From contig DATGHL010000053.1 of the NCBI GenBank assembly GCA_035308025.1, forward strand, positions 62,001 through 126,000: 64,000 bases of DNA, written 5' to 3'. Both the position numbers and the translations under genes were made by a program. Under the pieces are notes generated by a model. That model did not search any database. It saw nothing but the letters and a program-made list of their open reading frames with translations, and was not told the DNA's origin. Below, piece after piece: positions 38,252 through 47,481 of this stretch (position 1 is its first letter; the number at the start of each line of letters is the position of its first letter). The DNA is from Candidatus Binataceae bacterium (lineage in GTDB: Bacteria; Desulfobacterota; Binatia; Binatales; Binataceae).

Positions 38252-39358
38252 TCAGGCTTCCTGTCCCCGGACTTGCGGTCTTTGTCCGGCCGGCTGCGGC
38301 GATGGCGACGAGGCCTGGTGGCGGGCCGCTTCGGCGCGCAGAATCATGCCGAGGACCTCGGCGACGGCGCGGTAGAAGTGGCGCGGAATCTGATCGCCGA
38401 CTTCGACAGCGCGAAACAGGCCGCGGGCCAGGATGGGATTCGGCATGATCGGCACTGCGGCCATCCGCGCGATCGCGACCAGCCGATGAGCACGCTCACC
38501 GGCGCCCTTGGCGACGCACTGCGGCGCCGGGTCGAAGCCGCGGCGATAGCGCAGCGCCACCGCGTAATGGGTCGGATTGGTGAGCACGACGGTCGCCGTC
38601 GCCGCCTGATGGATGCCGCGCACGCGCTTGGCGCTCATGCGCATGGCGCGGCGGATCGCGCGCTTGACCTGCGGATTGCCCTCTTCCTGCTTGAGCTCGT
38701 CGCGGAATTCCTGCCGCGTCATGCGCAGCTCGGTCTCGTGCTCGTAGCGCTTGTGCGCGTAGTCGGCGGCGCCGGTGACGACCGCGATCACGGCGCTCCA
38801 GCCGAGCAGCCGGCGGACCGCCGCAGCCATCACGCCGAGGCTCTGATCGATGCTCCCGCTGTTGAAGCCGGCAGTGAGCGCCCAGTAGGCGGTCTCCCAG
38901 CCAAGCAGTGCGATCAAGACGATTTTGGCCGCAGCCTTGCCGAGTTCGATCAAGCCGGCGACGGCAAAGATGCGGCCGAAATAGCTCAGCGGATTGAGCC
39001 GCTTCCAATCGGGGGCGAGCCGCGCAGGCGCGAAGACGATCCCGCCCTGAGCGGCGCTGGCGAGCAGCGCGACCGCGGCGAGCAGGCCCGTGCCGGCGGC
39101 CACGAGCATCAGCGGCGGCAACAGCGCCGCCGCCGTCGTATCGCCGAGTCGGCCCGTAGTTCCGGCTGCGAAGGCCTGGCGGAAGGCGCGCAGCGCGGTG
39201 CTACCGATCAGGCCAAGCGCGCCGGCCGCGGCGCTGGCGGCGAAGGCCAGCACGAGCGCCCCGGTTAGATCGCGGCTGCGCGCGACGTTGCCCTGCTCGC
39301 GCGCGCGCTGGCGCTTTTGCGGCAGCGCCGGGAAAATCTTTTCGTCGCGCTCAGCCAT
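38252..39358 (-). CDS. flhB: Flagellar export switch protein FlhB
   Basis: A 368-residue export-switch protein with four membrane segments in the N-terminal 230 residues and a cytoplasmic domain that holds the autocleavage motif NPTH (in VLTNPTHYAVALRY). FlhB changes export specificity from rod/hook to filament after cleavage. The start overlaps fliR by 8 bases. The Pro/Gln-rich C-terminal tail (SSPSPQPAGQRPQVRGQEA) is longer than usual. Confidence 0.93.
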   Translation of the reverse strand: MAERDEKIFPALPQKRQRAREQGNVARSRDLTGALVLAFAASAAAGALGLIGSTALRAFRQAFAAGTTGRLGDTTAAALLPPLMLVAAGTGLLAAVALLASAAQGGIVFAPARLAPDWKRLNPLSYFGRIFAVAGLIELGKAAAKIVLIALLGWETAYWALTAGFNSGSIDQSLGVMAAAVRRLLGWSAVIAVVTGAADYAHKRYEHETELRMTRQEFRDELKQEEGNPQVKRAIRRAMRMSAKRVRGIHQAATATVVLTNPTHYAVALRYRRGFDPAPQCVAKGAGERAHRLVAIARMAAVPIMPNPILARGLFRAVEVGDQIPRHFYRAVAEVLGMILRAEAARHQASSPSPQPAGQRPQVRGQEA

Positions 39359-40109
39359 TGAGCCACCCGAGCGCCTCAGCCATTACCGAGGACCAGACGC
39401 GCGTGATTCCGGCGGTCAGTCCGGCCGCGTCGAGGGTCAGCAAAAACAGTCCTGCAAGGACGATCGCGGCGGGCGCCGCGACAAGAATATTGACCTGGGG
39501 CGCCAGCCGCGCAATCGCGCCCTGCGCCAGCGCCAGCACAAAGAGCGGAATCAGCAGCGGCAGCCCGAGACCCAACGCGAGAACGAAAAGCCGGCCGCCC
39601 AGCCGGATCAAAGCCGACGGCGGCGGCAGCGTAAGCTGCCCGAGCGGCGCCACATCAACGCTGCGCGCCAGGGCAATAAGCAGCGTCCGATGGAAGCCGC
39701 CGATGAAAAACAACAGTTCGGCCAGGGTGCCGAAGGCGTCGGCCGCAACGTTGGGTATCTGCGTCGTGACGCGCAGCAGACCGCCGGTGTTGAGTTCCAT
39801 CCCGGCGCCGATCAAATCTCCCGCCATGATGGCGGCACCGAAGACGAGCGCCGCGGCAAAGGACAACATGACGCCGACGCCGAGCTCGCGGATAACCAGC
39901 AGCACGATTGGCAGAACGCCCGCCGCGACGGGCAATGTCACGCTCGCGCGCGACATCAGGGCGCCAGCGAGCAGGGCCGCGAGCAGCACGCGCAAGCGGA
40001 TTGGCAGTCCCACCCCGAGCATCGCGGGCAGGCCGAGCGTAACGCCAGCGGCGCGGGCAAAGAGCAGGCCGAAGGCGAGCGTGAGTTCGGGGCCGACTTG
40101 CAGCTTCAT
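39351..40109 (-). CDS. fliR: Flagellar export gate protein FliR
   Basis: A 252-residue protein with six hydrophobic segments, for example LTLAFGLLFARAAGVTLGL, VTLPVAAGVLPIVLLVIREL and LGVGVMLSFAAALVFGAAIM followed by AGDLIGAGMELNTGGL, typical of FliR. FliR joins FliP and FliQ in the export gate core. Directly between fliQ and flhB as in most bacteria. Confidence 0.9.
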   Translation of the reverse strand: MKLQVGPELTLAFGLLFARAAGVTLGLPAMLGVGLPIRLRVLLAALLAGALMSRASVTLPVAAGVLPIVLLVIRELGVGVMLSFAAALVFGAAIMAGDLIGAGMELNTGGLLRVTTQIPNVAADAFGTLAELLFFIGGFHRTLLIALARSVDVAPLGQLTLPPPSALIRLGGRLFVLALGLGLPLLIPLFVLALAQGAIARLAPQVNILVAAPAAIVLAGLFLLTLDAAGLTAGITRVWSSVMAEALGWLNG

Positions 40110-40140
40110 CAGCGCGCCATCATCCTCAAGGAGCGACCCC

Positions 40141-40413
40141 TCAGCGAGCGACTACCCACGGAATTGCGCTCAGCGCCTTATGCATAAAGCCGCTGAGCGT
40201 CGCGGTGAACCAGGCCGCGGTGAGCCAGCCGACGACGAACGCCACGGTGAGCTTCGGAATGAAGGAGACGGCGGCGTCCTGCACCTGCGTTGCCGCCTGG
40301 AGGACGCCGAAAATGATCGCGGTCGCGGTCATCGCGCCGAGCAGCGGCGCGCCGACCTCGAGGGCCTGCCAGAGCATCGAGCGAAACAGGTCGGCGGCGA
40401 TTGCTGGGGTCAT
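40141..40413 (-). CDS. fliQ: Flagellar export gate protein FliQ
   Basis: A 90-residue protein with two transmembrane helices (ALEVGAPLLGAMTATAIIFG and FIPKLTVAFVVGWLTAAWF) and the family start MTPAIAADLFRSMLWQALEV. Length is exactly that of FliQ. Located between fliP and fliR. Confidence 0.9.
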   Translation of the reverse strand: MTPAIAADLFRSMLWQALEVGAPLLGAMTATAIIFGVLQAATQVQDAAVSFIPKLTVAFVVGWLTAAWFTATLSGFMHKALSAIPWVVAR

Positions 40414-40440
40414 AAGGTAACTCCGGAAACTGCGTAAACC

Positions 40441-41193
40441 TCACGAAAAGCTCGCGGCGAGATTGCCGAGCAGCAGGGGCCAGCCGGAGGCCAGCACAAA
40501 AACCAGGAGCTTGAGCGGAATCGAGACAATCGAGGGCGGCAACATGAACATCCCGAGCGCCATCAGCACCGCCGCGGTCACCAGGTCGATCGCCAGAAAG
40601 GGCAGGTAGATCAGGAAGCCGACGCGAAAGGCCGCGGTGAGCTCGCTGGCGACGAAGGCCGGCACCAGCGCGGAAAAGGGCAGGGCCGCCGCCGAGCGAG
40701 TCGCGGCCGGCGGGACGCCCGACTTGGTCATCAGGCCGTAGGCCATCTCGACGTCTTCGGTGCGGGTCTGGCGCAGCATGAAGTCGCGCAGCGGGGCCTC
40801 GGCCGCGGTCATCGCCGCGGCCGGATCGAGCTTGCCCGCCATGTAGGGATCGACCGCGGCGGCGCGCACGCGATTCCAGGTCGGCGTCATCACCAGTAAC
40901 GTGAGGAACAGCGCGAGCCCGGTGATCACCATATTCGGCGGGGTCTGCGGCAGGCCGAGCGCCTGGCGCATCAGGGAGAGCACGATCACGATCCGGGTGA
41001 AGGAGGTGAGCATGATCAGCAGGGCGGGCGCGAGAGTGATCAGCGTGAGAAGGCCGGCAATTTCGAGCGGTCCCGCATCACGCTCGCCGGGATTGATCGA
41101 GAGGTCGAACGCCGCAGCGACGCCAGGGGTCAGGAGCGTGCCCAAAGTAGCCGCGATCGCAGCCGCGGGGCGCAAGACGGTGAAAGACTTCAT
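40441..41193 (-). CDS. fliP: Flagellar export gate protein FliP
   Basis: A 250-residue protein with a cleavable signal peptide (MKSFTVLRPAAAIAATLGTL) and the core blocks LLIMLTSFTRIVIVLSLMRQ, ALGLPQTPPNMVITGLALFL and LAIDLVTAAVLMALGMFMLP. These are the diagnostic FliP regions. The start overlaps the fliL stop (4 bases). Confidence 0.94.
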   Translation of the reverse strand: MKSFTVLRPAAAIAATLGTLLTPGVAAAFDLSINPGERDAGPLEIAGLLTLITLAPALLIMLTSFTRIVIVLSLMRQALGLPQTPPNMVITGLALFLTLLVMTPTWNRVRAAAVDPYMAGKLDPAAAMTAAEAPLRDFMLRQTRTEDVEMAYGLMTKSGVPPAATRSAAALPFSALVPAFVASELTAAFRVGFLIYLPFLAIDLVTAAVLMALGMFMLPPSIVSIPLKLLVFVLASGWPLLLGNLAASFS

Positions 41194-41615
41194 TCGACGA
41201 GATACCCGCTGAAGTAGATATCGACGATGTCGTCGTGGAAGTCGGGCTTAAGCGCCGCCATGAGGTCGCGCTTGAGAGCGGCTTCGCCTTGCGGGGTCGC
41301 GAGCTCGGTGGAAGGGCGGGCGGTGACTATTGCGACGATGCGATCGCGCACCACCGCCACCCGTTCGGTGACTTCTTCCGCCTGCTTGACCCGCACCGCC
41401 ATCACGGGAGTGAGCTTGATATAGTGCTCGGCGGCGGTGTCGGCGAGCCGCAGGGTCATCTCCTTGGCGTCGATATAGGCGACCTTGGGCGGCGGCGGTG
41501 GGGCGGCGACCGCGGCGGGTGCCGCGCCCGCGTGACGTGGCTTGAACCAGTAGTAGCCGCCGCCGGCGGCGACGAGCAGGATGAGCGCGCCGCCGCCGAT
41601 AATCAGTTTGTTCAT
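41190..41615 (-). CDS. fliL: Flagellar basal body-associated protein FliL
   Basis: A 141-residue single-pass membrane protein: an N-terminal hydrophobic helix (KLIIGGGALILLVAAGGGYY) then a periplasmic domain with LRLADTAAEHYIKLTPVMAV and DIVDIYFSGYLVE at the end, the FliL signature. FliL surrounds the stator and supports torque. Sits between flgE and fliP. Confidence 0.88.
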   Translation of the reverse strand: MNKLIIGGGALILLVAAGGGYYWFKPRHAGAAPAAVAAPPPPPKVAYIDAKEMTLRLADTAAEHYIKLTPVMAVRVKQAEEVTERVAVVRDRIVAIVTARPSTELATPQGEAALKRDLMAALKPDFHDDIVDIYFSGYLVE

Positions 41616-41625
41616 CGGTTTGTCC

Positions 41626-42861
41626 TCAGGAACTCTGGATATGAATTAAGGTGCTGAGGATGTTGTCCTGGGTCTGCAGCGCCTGGGAATTAGCCTGAAA
41701 ACTGCGCTGCAGCACGACCAGCGAAACCAGTTGACCGGTGGTGTTGACGTTGGAGCTCTCGAGCGAGCTGGGATCGATCGAGCCGGCCGCGCCCGCGCCG
41801 GCCGTCGCGATCGTGGCGGCGCCGGACGTGCTGGTCTGCTGATAGACACCGCCGTTGGACAGCGCGAGACCCTGGTTGTTGACGAAGGTCGCGACGGCGA
41901 CCTGGGCGACGTTGACCGTGGTCCCATTGGAGTAGGCCACCGAGACCACGCCCTTATTGTTGATCGAGACGCCGGAGGGCCCGCCTGCGGCGTTACCGTC
42001 GGCGCTGCCGCTGACGGCGTTGGCGCTGGCAAACTCCGTGATGGCGCTCAGATTGAGATTGAGCGCGAGCGGGGCGGCCCCGGCCGGCGTCGCGGTCAAG
42101 GCCGCAGCCGGTATACCGCCGCTGACCTCGTTGCCGTTGGCGTCAAAGCCGAGCGTGCCGGAGTTGTTGGCGAGTCCGGCGGTACTGCCGTCGAGAGTCG
42201 CCGTCCAGTTCCAATTCTCCGCCGCGGGTGGCGCGCCCACGCCGGCGTTCTGGAAAAAAAAGGTCACGATGTGGGCGTTGCCCAGGCTGTCAAAAACCTG
42301 CGTGCTGACCGACGAATTGTAGGTAGTGGGATCGCTTGGATTGATCGCTCCCGTGATCACCGGACTGGAGGCGTCGAGATTGCCGCTCAGGGTATTCTTG
42401 GTCGACGCCGTCGGTCCCAGCAGGCCCTGCGGAATCGTAATCGGACCGAGCAGTCCGCCGACGCTGCCCGACGAGCTGATCGGGAAGCCCAGGACTTGAT
42501 CGCCGTTAAAGGCCTGCAGTTGGCCGCTCGCGCTCACCGTCATATGGCCGTCGCGGGAAAAGACCTGATTGCCCGAAGGGTCTTGAAAGACGAAAAAGCC
42601 GTTACCCTGGATCGCCAGATCGGTTGGCGAGTTGCTCTGCGTAATCGCGCCTTGCGAAAAATCCCGCACGATTCCCTGCGCCACTGCCCCGCCGCCGAGC
42701 GGACTGCCGTTGACGAACTCGCCGAGTAGCGTGGCGAAGTCGGCCGCTTCGGACTGGAAGCCGGTAGTTCCGGAGTTGGCGAGGTCGTCGCTCACCGCCT
42801 GCATCGCGGCGTCAACGCTTTCGAGGCCGCTTTGAATAACCGATAAAACATCACCCGCCAT
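41626..42861 (-). CDS. flgE: Flagellar hook protein FlgE
   Basis: A 411-residue hook protein. The N-terminus has SGLESVDAAMQAVSDDLANS and GTTGFQSEAADFATLLGEF, followed by LAIQGNGFFVFQDPSGNQV; the C-terminus has VNTTGQLVSLVVLQRSFQAN and SQALQTQDNILSTLIHIQSS. The middle is a Ser/Gly-rich D2 domain. GGAGG lies before the ATG. It follows flgD, as is normal, since FlgD caps hook growth. Confidence 0.92.
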   Translation of the reverse strand: MAGDVLSVIQSGLESVDAAMQAVSDDLANSGTTGFQSEAADFATLLGEFVNGSPLGGGAVAQGIVRDFSQGAITQSNSPTDLAIQGNGFFVFQDPSGNQVFSRDGHMTVSASGQLQAFNGDQVLGFPISSSGSVGGLLGPITIPQGLLGPTASTKNTLSGNLDASSPVITGAINPSDPTTYNSSVSTQVFDSLGNAHIVTFFFQNAGVGAPPAAENWNWTATLDGSTAGLANNSGTLGFDANGNEVSGGIPAAALTATPAGAAPLALNLNLSAITEFASANAVSGSADGNAAGGPSGVSINNKGVVSVAYSNGTTVNVAQVAVATFVNNQGLALSNGGVYQQTSTSGAATIATAGAGAAGSIDPSSLESSNVNTTGQLVSLVVLQRSFQANSQALQTQDNILSTLIHIQSS

Positions 42862-42879
42862 GAGTTGAAATCCTCCGGA

Positions 42880-43539
42880 TTAATTGCCCGACGGCTGCAC
42901 GCCGACCGAACCGACCTGGTTTTGTGGAATCACGAGGTTGCCGAGATCGAGCGCGACGCCCGTGCTGGTCAGCGAGACGCTCTGGACGACGCCCTGCTCG
43001 ATCAGCCCGCTGCTGGGGGCCCCCGCGCTGTTGACGATATTGACGCTGTAAGCGCCATCGGGATTACCCGATGGCGGACTCCAGGTGAAGGTGTCGAGCG
43101 TACCGGCGGTCTGCGTCCCGAGGGCGACCGTATCGACTTGGGCGCCGGCGGCGTTGAAGACTTGCGCGGTATAGCTGTCGGTCACGCTCGGCGTGAAACT
43201 GATCGAGGTCGCCTTGCCATTGAGCAGGCCGAGCTGATTACCGGGTGCGAGCACTTCGCGGCCGATATAGGCCGATGCTGCCTGCATCAGGCCGGTCGCG
43301 GGGGGCTGCGTAACGGCGCTGTCGATATTCTGGAGCTGGCCGAGATTGGCGAACTGCACCAATTGGGTGGCGAACTGGGTCGGGTCGGTGGGGGTGGTCG
43401 GATCCTGGTTCTGAAACTCGGCGACCAGAATCTGAAGGAAACTCGTCGACGTCAGCAGTGACGTTGGCGTCGTCGGAGTCGCCGGGTTACTGGCGGGCGC
43501 GGGCGCCGCGGGAGCCGTCGCAGCCGTGGTCGTGCTCAT
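42880..43539 (-). CDS. flgD: Flagellar hook-capping protein FlgD
   Basis: A 219-residue hook cap. The N-terminal core STSFLQILVAEFQNQDPTTP and TDPTQFATQLVQFANLGQLQ is the family signature; the C-terminal part holds an Ig-like domain (VTDSYTAQVFNAAGAQVDTV, FTWSPPSGNPDGAYSVNIVN). The Ala/Pro/Thr-rich N-terminal tail is unremarkable. The start overlaps fliK by 4 bases. Confidence 0.92.
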   Translation of the reverse strand: MSTTTAATAPAAPAPASNPATPTTPTSLLTSTSFLQILVAEFQNQDPTTPTDPTQFATQLVQFANLGQLQNIDSAVTQPPATGLMQAASAYIGREVLAPGNQLGLLNGKATSISFTPSVTDSYTAQVFNAAGAQVDTVALGTQTAGTLDTFTWSPPSGNPDGAYSVNIVNSAGAPSSGLIEQGVVQSVSLTSTGVALDLGNLVIPQNQVGSVGVQPSGN

Positions 43540-44792
43540 TCCTTGACCTCCTGCACGGTGAAAACGGTTTGACCGGGCGCGGCAACCGGACGCGGTGGCG
43601 GCTGGCTGGCGCTGCGCTCGCCGCCGTTGCCGCGGAAACTCCCGCCGCCTTGATAGCTGACGTCAGCGCTATGCAGCCGCAGCCCCGAAGCGTCCAGGGC
43701 CCGCCGCAAAGCACCGACCTCGCCCTGCAGGCGCTGCGCGACCGGCGCGTTATCGGTGACGATCCGCAGCTCGACCGCACCTGCACGTTCGCGCACGCTG
43801 ACGCGCGCGGAGGCGCCGTCAGCGAGATCGATCTTCAACGCCGTCGCGCGCGCGGGTTCTGACGGCGGCGCGACTTCACGCGCGAGCTGCAACGGTGCCG
43901 AGGCCGCGATCCGCGGTGCGGAGACGTTATCGCCCGCCGGCCGCGAGACGACTGCGGGCGCAGGCGTGTCGGCCGATGTATGCTGCTGCGACAGTGGTGG
44001 CGCGGCCACGGCGAGCGTCTTGGCGGTCATCGCAGCGGTCGCCGCCGTTGCCGGCGGCGCGGATGCGGTAATCGCACCGCCAGTCATCGCAGCGGTCTTT
44101 GTATTGGTTTTGGCGTCACTCGAGGCTGACGCCGGATGGGTAGTCGCGTTCGCGTGGCCGGAGCCCGCCTCAGTGGCTGACGGCGCGGGCCGCGAATGAG
44201 CCGCGAGTGGCGAGTCGGCGCTGGGATTCGCAGCTTTAAGCACAAAGCCGGGAGCTTCCCGAAGCGAAGAGTTTTGCGCTGAAAGAGTTTGCACGGACGA
44301 ATTCTCCGTGAGCCCGTCGGTCTGATGACTGGTGTGGGCGGCGAGGTCGAGCTGCGCCAATGTCGCCGGCGAGGGGGCTTGCCCAGCGCCAGTTTGCGCC
44401 GAAGCGAGGGTCGCGAGTTGAGCGGTTTGCGGCACACTCGGTGACGGCGTGCTCGCGCCCGCCTTTAATCCGGTCGCGAACCGCGCCACCGCAGAAGCCG
44501 ACGCGAGCGTGGCCGGCTGGTCGAGACTGGCGACAGCCTGCGCACTGCCCGCGCTTGCAGTTATCGCGGCGGCCGCGGCATTGACGGCGCCGCGCTGGCC
44601 CGGCGCGTCGGTCTCGGTCGTCGGGGCGGCCGCTTTAACACCAGGCGGCAGCGGCGGCGCGAGTATGGACAACATCGCGCCGAGTTGCGCGCCGAAATCG
44701 GCCTGGTCGCGATTGTCAGTCTCGCTCTTGCGCGCCGCCGGCGCAGGGACCAGAGCCGCGCTGTTCAAGGCAGCATTTTCCCGAATCGGCAT
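43536..44792 (-). CDS. fliK: Flagellar hook-length control protein FliK
   Basis: A 418-residue protein with a long, Ala/Pro/Ser/Thr-rich N-terminal ruler region and a conserved C-terminal FliK domain (LKIDLADGASARVSVRERAG, AVELRIVTDNAPVAQRLQGE and VGALRRALDASGLRLHSADV). FliK measures the hook and triggers the FlhB switch. Sequence of the first 280 residues is of low complexity. Located between fliJ and flgD as expected. Confidence 0.85.
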   Translation of the reverse strand: MPIRENAALNSAALVPAPAARKSETDNRDQADFGAQLGAMLSILAPPLPPGVKAAAPTTETDAPGQRGAVNAAAAAITASAGSAQAVASLDQPATLASASAVARFATGLKAGASTPSPSVPQTAQLATLASAQTGAGQAPSPATLAQLDLAAHTSHQTDGLTENSSVQTLSAQNSSLREAPGFVLKAANPSADSPLAAHSRPAPSATEAGSGHANATTHPASASSDAKTNTKTAAMTGGAITASAPPATAATAAMTAKTLAVAAPPLSQQHTSADTPAPAVVSRPAGDNVSAPRIAASAPLQLAREVAPPSEPARATALKIDLADGASARVSVRERAGAVELRIVTDNAPVAQRLQGEVGALRRALDASGLRLHSADVSYQGGGSFRGNGGERSASQPPPRPVAAPGQTVFTVQEVKE

Positions 44793-44797
44793 AGCGC

Positions 44798-45205
44798 TTA
44801 CCGCTTGTCGCCACGCGGACTGACGCGCCGCTTCCAGCTCTGAAATTGGTCGGCGTCGTGTTCCTGTGCGCGTTCCTGCTCGAACCGTTTTTCCCGCAGG
44901 AGGTCGTTGTGCGCGCCGCGGATCGCGTCGCTCTGCCGATGCGCCTGATCGACCCGTTCACCAGCGGCGCGCACGCGCGCAGCTTCGGCGCCGGCAGTTC
45001 TGGTCGAGTCGAGTCGCACCTGGCCGATCGCGCCCAGATCGCGCAGGTCAGCGGCCGAGCCCAGGATAGCGGCCGTGCGTGCCTGCTCGCGCACCTGCTC
45101 GACCATCGATAGTGCGGCAGCCCGAGTCTTGAGCTCAGTCAATTCCTCCCGCAGCCGCATCTCGCGCAGCCATAACAGCCGTGACATCAGCGTTTCCCGA
45201 TTCAT
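44798..45205 (-). CDS. fliJ: FliJ-like export chaperone
   Basis: A 135-residue, highly charged coiled-coil protein (LLWLREMRLREELTELKTRA, DQAHRQSDAIRGAHNDLLRE). FliJ escorts export substrates and binds FliI/FlhA. Sequence conservation in the family is low, so the call rests on length, coiled-coil and position between fliK and fliI. It is separated from fliI by 313 bases, an unusual gap in an otherwise tight cluster. Confidence 0.75.
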   Translation of the reverse strand: MNRETLMSRLLWLREMRLREELTELKTRAAALSMVEQVREQARTAAILGSAADLRDLGAIGQVRLDSTRTAGAEAARVRAAGERVDQAHRQSDAIRGAHNDLLREKRFEQERAQEHDADQFQSWKRRVSPRGDKR

Positions 45206-45518
45206 CCCGTCCTCCGTGATTGCGGCAGAAGTTCAGCAAGGAGCAGGCCAGCGGGCGATAAACTTACGTGTGTGAGGTCAGGCGCGTCAGCGTGGACGAA
45301 CGAAGGAAAAGGCGTTTCCTTTTTTGCTGCGCGTCTTCACTCAAGAGCAGCAGCTAGCGCGTACTGATCGCCGTGCGGCGCCGGCAGACTGCTCGCTGCG
45401 AGAGCCCGCGCTTCGAGGGGCCCGCCGGATGTCTCCGGCGGCGTCGCTTTCCGCGACGCCACGATGTCCCGATCAGAGGCTCGTTGCATGTTGGCGATAG
45501 TCCCGCGCGGCCCGGCGC
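45206..45518. repeat. Hairpin-rich noncoding gap between fliI and fliJ
   Basis: No coding frame is credible here. Three inverted repeats stand out: AAGGAAA (45303-45309) with TTTCCTT (45315-45321) followed by TTTT on the plus strand; CCGCCGGA (45422-45429) with TCCGGCGG (45434-45441); GGCGTCGC (45440-45447) with GCGACGCC (45453-45460). The last two share two bases and could fold alternatively. They may attenuate readthrough from fliI to fliJ or be a mobile repeat unit. Confidence 0.45.
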
Positions 45519-46808
45519 TCAGACGATCGCGTCGCCGAGTTGGCGCACGCTGTCGTCAAAGCTGACCTGCTGATGGAGGCCCTGTTGCAGAAACGCTTCC
45601 AGTTTCGCGTGCAGTGTCACCGCCTCGTCGAGCCGACGATCGGCCCCCGGATGGTAACTGCCGAAGGCGATCAGCTCCTCGGCCTCACGCCAGCGCGCGT
45701 AAAGCTCGACGAAACGGCGGCGGGCCGCGCGATGGTCTGGAGCCGTGACGCGCTGGGCCACGCGCGAGATCGAGTTCTGAACATCGATCGCGGGATAATG
45801 GCCCTTGCCGGCGAGTTCGCGACTGAGTGTGATATGGCCGTCGAGCACGGATTTGGCCAGCTCGCCGACCGGGTCGTTTTCCTCGTGCAGCAGCACCGTA
45901 TAGATTCCGGTGATCGCGCCGCCGCCGGCGTCCACACCGGCCTGCTCGACCAGGCGCGGGATAACCGCGAAGACCGAAGGCGGATAGCCGCTCGCGGTCG
46001 GCGGCTCGCCGGCGGCGAGCCCAATTTCGCGCTGCGCCATCGCGACCCGTGTGAGACTGTCCATCAGCAGCAGCACGTTGCGGCCTTGGCCGCGCAGATA
46101 GCTCGCGATCGTGGTTGCCAAAAAGGCGCCGCGGATTCTGAGCGGCGCCGGCGCGTCGCCCGGCATCACGATCACGACGGAGCGCGCGAGGCCTTCGGCT
46201 TCGAGGATGTCCTCGATAAATTCACGCGCTTCGCGGCCGCGCTCGCCGATCAACGCGATTACGTTGACGTCGGCCGCGGCGCCGCGCGCCATCATGCCCA
46301 TCAGGACGCTTTTGCCGACCCCGGGCATCGCAAAGACCCCAATCTTCTGCCCGATCCCGAGCGTCAGCAGACCATCTATCGCGCGCACGCCGACCCCTAG
46401 CGGAGACGCGGTCAGTCCGCGCGCCAACGGCGCAATCGGCGCCGGTTCGAGTTCGATCGGCTCGCCGGCCGCCGGCGCCGGCTTGCCGTCCAGCGGCCGG
46501 CCCATCCCGTCGAGCACGCGCCCGAGCAGCCAGGGACCAGCCTTGAAGGTGAGATGGCAGGGCGCAACCAGACTGCCGGCGGCGAGCTGGCGGGCGTCCT
46601 CGATCGCCAACAACAGTAGGCGATCGTCGTGGAAGCCGACGACCTCGCAGAGCACGCGGGTCGCGCGGTCGCGCACCGCAACCATCGCGCCCACCGGCAG
46701 GTCCGGCCCGGTCGCTTCGAGCAGCAGGCCCACCGAGCGGGTCAGCCGGCCGCAGGCCGGCGCGGCGATTGCGGGCAGCGCCGCGAGATAGTCGGCAAGA
46801 TCGATCAT
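45519..46808 (-). CDS. fliI: Flagellum-specific ATPase FliI
   Basis: A 429-residue export ATPase, related to the F1 beta subunit. Walker A is FAMPGVGKSVLMGMM near residues 157-172, Walker B is in NVLLLMDSLTRVAMAQREIG, and IGLAAGEPPTASGYPPSVFA follows, all standard. FliI hydrolyses ATP to unload export chaperones. It lies directly after fliH, separated by 31 bases. Confidence 0.94.
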   Translation of the reverse strand: MIDLADYLAALPAIAAPACGRLTRSVGLLLEATGPDLPVGAMVAVRDRATRVLCEVVGFHDDRLLLLAIEDARQLAAGSLVAPCHLTFKAGPWLLGRVLDGMGRPLDGKPAPAAGEPIELEPAPIAPLARGLTASPLGVGVRAIDGLLTLGIGQKIGVFAMPGVGKSVLMGMMARGAAADVNVIALIGERGREAREFIEDILEAEGLARSVVIVMPGDAPAPLRIRGAFLATTIASYLRGQGRNVLLLMDSLTRVAMAQREIGLAAGEPPTASGYPPSVFAVIPRLVEQAGVDAGGGAITGIYTVLLHEENDPVGELAKSVLDGHITLSRELAGKGHYPAIDVQNSISRVAQRVTAPDHRAARRRFVELYARWREAEELIAFGSYHPGADRRLDEAVTLHAKLEAFLQQGLHQQVSFDDSVRQLGDAIV

Positions 46809-46839
46809 GACCGATCGAGATAGAGCGCACGCGGCGCGC

Positions 46840-47481
46840 TCATGTCCGCCGCGCGCGCGTACGGCGCGCCCGCGTCGCGAAGACTGCGAGGCGAATCTGT
46901 TCGAGCGCGTCGGCGAGCGTGTTCTCGACCAACAGACGGCCGGCGTCGACGCGGACCCCGCCGGCGGCGATCGCCGCGTCGGTGCGCAACGTCAAACCCT
47001 CGAGTGCAGCTTCGGCGGCCGCCACGTCAGCGGGATTCAACACCACCTCGAGCGGCCGCTGCGGCGCGAGCGTCTGGATTCCCGCGCGGATCGCACGCTT
47101 GACGAAATCGGCGCGGACCTCGTCGATTTCGACGAGACGCGCCGCGGCCGCGAGCGCGAGTTCGACCGCAAAGCTCTCGGCCTCGACGAGCGTGGCCGCG
47201 CGCGCATCCGCGCATTCCGCGAGAGCCGCGCGAAGCGCGCCAGCCGCACTCTCGAGTTCAGCCAGCCCGGCGCGGCGACCCTCTTCCAGCGCCTGCGCGT
47301 GCGCGACCGCCGCGGCCTGCGTGAGCTCCGCGAGCGCGGCCTGCTGCCCGAGCCGCAGACCCTCCTGATAGCCGCGCGCGAGCGCGGCGGCGGCTGCCGG
47401 GTCTTGCTCCGCGGAACGCTCCGGCCCGCCGCTAAGTTCGTTACGGGCGGGAAAGGCGTAGCTGCGCGAGGGCGGCGTCAT
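46840..47481 (-). CDS. fliH: Flagellar assembly protein FliH
   Basis: A 213-residue protein starting at ATG 47481 (MTPPSRSYAFPARNELSG), which overlaps the stop of the fliF remnant (TGATG). It has an Ala/Glu-rich coiled coil (EGLRLGQQAALAELTQAAAV) and a C-terminal domain (FVKRAIRAGIQTLAPQRPLE) as expected for FliH, the FliI regulator. The frame upstream of 47481 (to 47535) lies inside fliF and is not used. Confidence 0.85.
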   Translation of the reverse strand: MTPPSRSYAFPARNELSGGPERSAEQDPAAAAALARGYQEGLRLGQQAALAELTQAAAVAHAQALEEGRRAGLAELESAAGALRAALAECADARAATLVEAESFAVELALAAAARLVEIDEVRADFVKRAIRAGIQTLAPQRPLEVVLNPADVAAAEAALEGLTLRTDAAIAAGGVRVDAGRLLVENTLADALEQIRLAVFATRARRTRARRT

